Positions 62,681 through 64,000 of a stretch of DNA of 64,000 nucleotides are shown piece by piece. This DNA is from JAHFUI01 sp039931615. Its GTDB lineage: Bacteria > Acidobacteriota > Vicinamibacteria > Vicinamibacterales > CAVVIG01. The first letter of the stretch is position 1. Each line of letters opens with the position of its first letter. The stretch is taken from NCBI GenBank assembly GCA_039931615.1, contig JBDTRR010000001.1, forward strand, positions 124,001 through 188,000, in the 5' to 3' direction. The translations under genes were made by a program, and so were the position numbers. Below the pieces are notes generated by a model. It made no database searches, was not told where the DNA came from, and worked only from the letters and a program-made list of their open reading frames with translations.

Positions 62681-62713
62681 AAAAAAAAAGCCGACGCGGC
62701 TAACCGTGTCGGC
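62681..62713 (-). terminator. Intrinsic terminator (attenuator) in the asd leader
   Basis: Read on the minus strand, GCCGAC-A-CGG, loop TTAG, then CCG-C-GTCGGC gives a 9-pair stem with one mismatch, directly followed by nine T. It ends 12 bases before the asd start codon, so it lies inside the operon leader and can only make sense as a regulated stop. Confidence 0.75.
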
Positions 62714-62742
62714 GGACGTTCGGGCTCGATTGTTTGCGGCGA

Positions 62743-62823
62743 TCAGCGCTCGAGCACAACTCCTCCGACAGGATGGAACCGCTTTTTGCTGTTTCGCTTT
62801 CGACTGTCGGAGATGAACAACAT
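62743..62823 (-). CDS. Possible 26-codon leader peptide of the lysine operon
   Basis: The frame from ATG 62823 begins MLFISDSRKRNSKKRFHPVG and ends at TGA 62743. It has three Lys codons (9, 13, 14) and several Arg codons within eight residues. The ATG lies about 3 bases after the expected transcription start, so it would be translated leaderless. Codons 4-7 form the 5' arm and codons 18-20 the 3' arm of the leader stem. No ribosome binding site is visible, and conservation is unknown. Confidence 0.35.
   Translation of the reverse strand: MLFISDSRKRNSKKRFHPVGGVVLER
62763..62812 (-). promoter_or_regulatory. Leader stem-loop that competes with the terminator
   Basis: On the minus strand CTCCGACAG (62812-62804) and CTGTCGGAG (62771-62763) form a perfect 9-pair stem around a 32-base loop containing the Lys codons. 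Six bases of the 3' arm (TGTCGG) are complementary to CCGACA in the terminator's 5' arm, so the two stems exclude each other. Confidence 0.5.
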
Positions 62824-62832
62824 CGGCGAGGG

Positions 62833-62861
62833 AGTATAGCATTGTTCATTAGCGATGTTGA
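62833..62861 (-). promoter_or_regulatory. Probable promoter of the asd-lysC-dap operon
   Basis: TATACT (62838-62833) is preceded by exactly 17 bases and TCAACA (62861-62856), a 4-of-6 match to the -35 consensus. The -35 lies within the first codons of the divergent hydrolase gene. Confidence 0.5.
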
Positions 62862-63898
62862 AGCCGCTGTTTCATGCGTGGGAGCGCCGCCTGGCGGCGG
62901 TCTCGACCGATCGGGTGGTCCGCCCGTTCGAATGGGGCCTGGATTGGATCGGGCACGATACCCACCCGCATCCGGCGGACGACGCCGAAATCATCGGCCA
63001 ATGGGTCGCCGGCGTGATGGGGGACACCGATTCCTTCTTCACCCCGCCGCCGACCGACGACTACCATCTCGGCGGACCGGATGACGGCGGCCGGCTGTTG
63101 ACGTTCCCCAGCGCGTTCACCACCCCGCATCCCGAGAACAACATCGTGCATGGCCGCTATTTCCCGGCCGGCGGGCGGGCCGCCGTGCTGGTGCTGCCGC
63201 AATGGAACTCGGACGCCAACGGGCATATCGGCTTGTCCAGGATCCTGGCGTGGAGCGGCTTGAGCGCGCTGCGCCTGGCGCTGCCGTATCACGATCAGCG
63301 GATGCCGCCCGAGCTGCAGCGCGCCGACTACATCGTCAGCGCCAACGTCGCCCGGACGCTGCAGGTGTGCCGGCAGGCGGTCCTCGATGCGCGGCGGGCG
63401 ATTCACTGGCTGGCGCGGCAGGGCTACGAGCGGATTGGCATCCTGGGGACCAGCCTCGGATCGTGTCTCGCCCTGCTGACCACGGCGCACGAGCCGCTGA
63501 TCCGGGCGCAGGCGCTCAATCACATCTCGCCCTATTTTGCCGACGTGGTCTGGCGCGGCCTCTCGACGCAGCACGTGCGCCAGGGATTCGACGGGAGCAT
63601 CGAGCTCGAGCTGCTGAGAACGCTGTGGAAGCCGATCAGCCCGCGATGGTATCTCGAGCGCGTCCGCGACCGCCGGTCGCTGCTGGTCTATGCGCGCTAC
63701 GATCTGACATTTCCGCTCGACCTGTCCGAGGATCTGGTGCGCGAGTTCCGCGAGCTCAACCTGCCGCACGAGGTGGTGGTGCTGCCGTGCGGACACTACA
63801 GCAGCGGCAAGGCGCCGTTCAAATTCCTCGACGCGTGGGTGCTGACACGGTTTCTCCGCCGGGCGCTGGGCGAGGCGGAGAAGAATGTGAGGAAGTGA
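62855..63898 (+). CDS. ABHD18-like alpha/beta hydrolase
   Basis: The 347-residue protein has the nucleophile elbow IGILGTSLGSCLALLTT and a long N-terminal region (VRPFEWGLDWIG, PSAFTTPHPENNIVHGRYFP). The oxyanion strand is AAVLVLPQWNSDANGHIGLS and the C-terminal His is in VVVLPCGHYSSGKAPFKF. This is the pattern of the ABHD18 / DUF2048 group, of unknown substrate. It lacks a signal peptide. The gene starts inside the -35 box of the divergent lysine operon promoter. Confidence 0.82.
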   Translation: MLKPLFHAWERRLAAVSTDRVVRPFEWGLDWIGHDTHPHPADDAEIIGQWVAGVMGDTDSFFTPPPTDDYHLGGPDDGGRLLTFPSAFTTPHPENNIVHGRYFPAGGRAAVLVLPQWNSDANGHIGLSRILAWSGLSALRLALPYHDQRMPPELQRADYIVSANVARTLQVCRQAVLDARRAIHWLARQGYERIGILGTSLGSCLALLTTAHEPLIRAQALNHISPYFADVVWRGLSTQHVRQGFDGSIELELLRTLWKPISPRWYLERVRDRRSLLVYARYDLTFPLDLSEDLVREFRELNLPHEVVVLPCGHYSSGKAPFKFLDAWVLTRFLRRALGEAEKNVRK

Positions 63899-64000
63899 GG
63901 AAGTGAGGAAGTGAGGAAGTGAGGAAGTAAGGATGTGGGGATGTGGGGATGTAAGATCTCACTTCCTCACTTCCCTACTTCCTCACTTCCCTACTTCCTC
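63890..64000. repeat. Inverted low-complexity array of GAGGAAGTGA words
   Basis: GAGGAAGTGA words run from the last codons of the hydrolase to about 63930, with GGGGATGT words after. From 63960 the complement TCACTTCCTC appears several times up to the window edge. The halves could pair into a long stem. The array continues beyond the window. Confidence 0.85.

Noticed and set aside
62763..62812. T-box-like sequence GGATGGAACCGC on the plus strand
   Set aside because: It resembles the T-box core but is on the strand of the hydrolase gene, with no specifier stem or terminator downstream on that strand. It is best explained as the complement of the leader stem.
62669..62854. Lysine riboswitch upstream of asd
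   Set aside because: The region is too short for the usual aptamer and I cannot find its conserved internal-loop and junction sequences. A structure search would settle it.

Overview
The window is high-GC, densely coded bacterial DNA. It most likely comes from a soil acidobacterium of the Vicinamibacteria type (former subdivision 6). This is inferred from gene content: two Oar-like TonB-dependent receptors with an N-terminal carboxypeptidase-regulatory domain, a DUF1501/DUF1800 pair, DUF6152, secreted NHL/kelch/FG-GAP propellers, a diheme cytochrome c with Tat-exported amidohydrolases, and many dispersed REP-like hairpins. There is no rRNA or marker gene to confirm it. I see no rRNA, tRNA, CRISPR array, transposase, integrase or phage gene.

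Layout. 1-6.3 kb: start of a secreted protein running off the left edge, a DUF1800-DUF1501 pair, and divergently a YtcJ-like amidohydrolase with an orphan TRAP-type binding protein. 6.5-14.3 kb: TonB-dependent receptor 1, an NHL-repeat protein, a 3-hydroxyisobutyrate-dehydrogenase-like enzyme, and an MFS transporter overlapping an ABC ATPase. 14.3-24.2 kb: a membrane spermidine-synthase-like/TPR fusion, then a secreted-protein operon (tandem alpha/beta hydrolase, DUF6152, FG-GAP propeller, second NHL protein) and a divergent kelch protein. 24.3-29.6 kb: ACMSD-like amidohydrolase, diheme cytochrome c and TonB-dependent receptor 2. 29.8-39.1 kb: a two-component system, a YncE-like propeller and a tripartite RND efflux operon. 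39.1-56.6 kb: housekeeping and mixed genes (DUF3553, RRM protein, NamZ-like DUF1343, DinB, LOG, SRPBCC proteins, M16 peptidase, MscS channel, pyruvate kinase, O-methyltransferase, AtzG-like/amidase pair, HugZ-like protein, membrane MutS-like ATPase). 56.7-62.7 kb: an asd-lysC-dapB-dapA-dapD-dapE-like operon for diaminopimelate/lysine synthesis, preceded by a leader that looks like a transcription attenuator. The right edge has an ABHD18-like hydrolase and a low-complexity inverted array.

Two features run through the whole window. One is a family of paired-hairpin REP-like elements bounded by ACGTACGT whose stem arms vary in a compensated way; copies lie between genes but also inside or at the edge of coding regions. 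The other is a set of intergenic arrays built from short words (GGTCCTTGG, GAATTCCTAATT, GAGGAAGTGA, GTGAATTGT), several arranged as large inverted repeats. The most promising candidate for something new is the asd leader. It combines a promoter, a possible 26-codon Lys/Arg-rich leader peptide, a stem enclosing the Lys codons, and an intrinsic terminator whose 5' arm can alternatively pair with the upstream stem.
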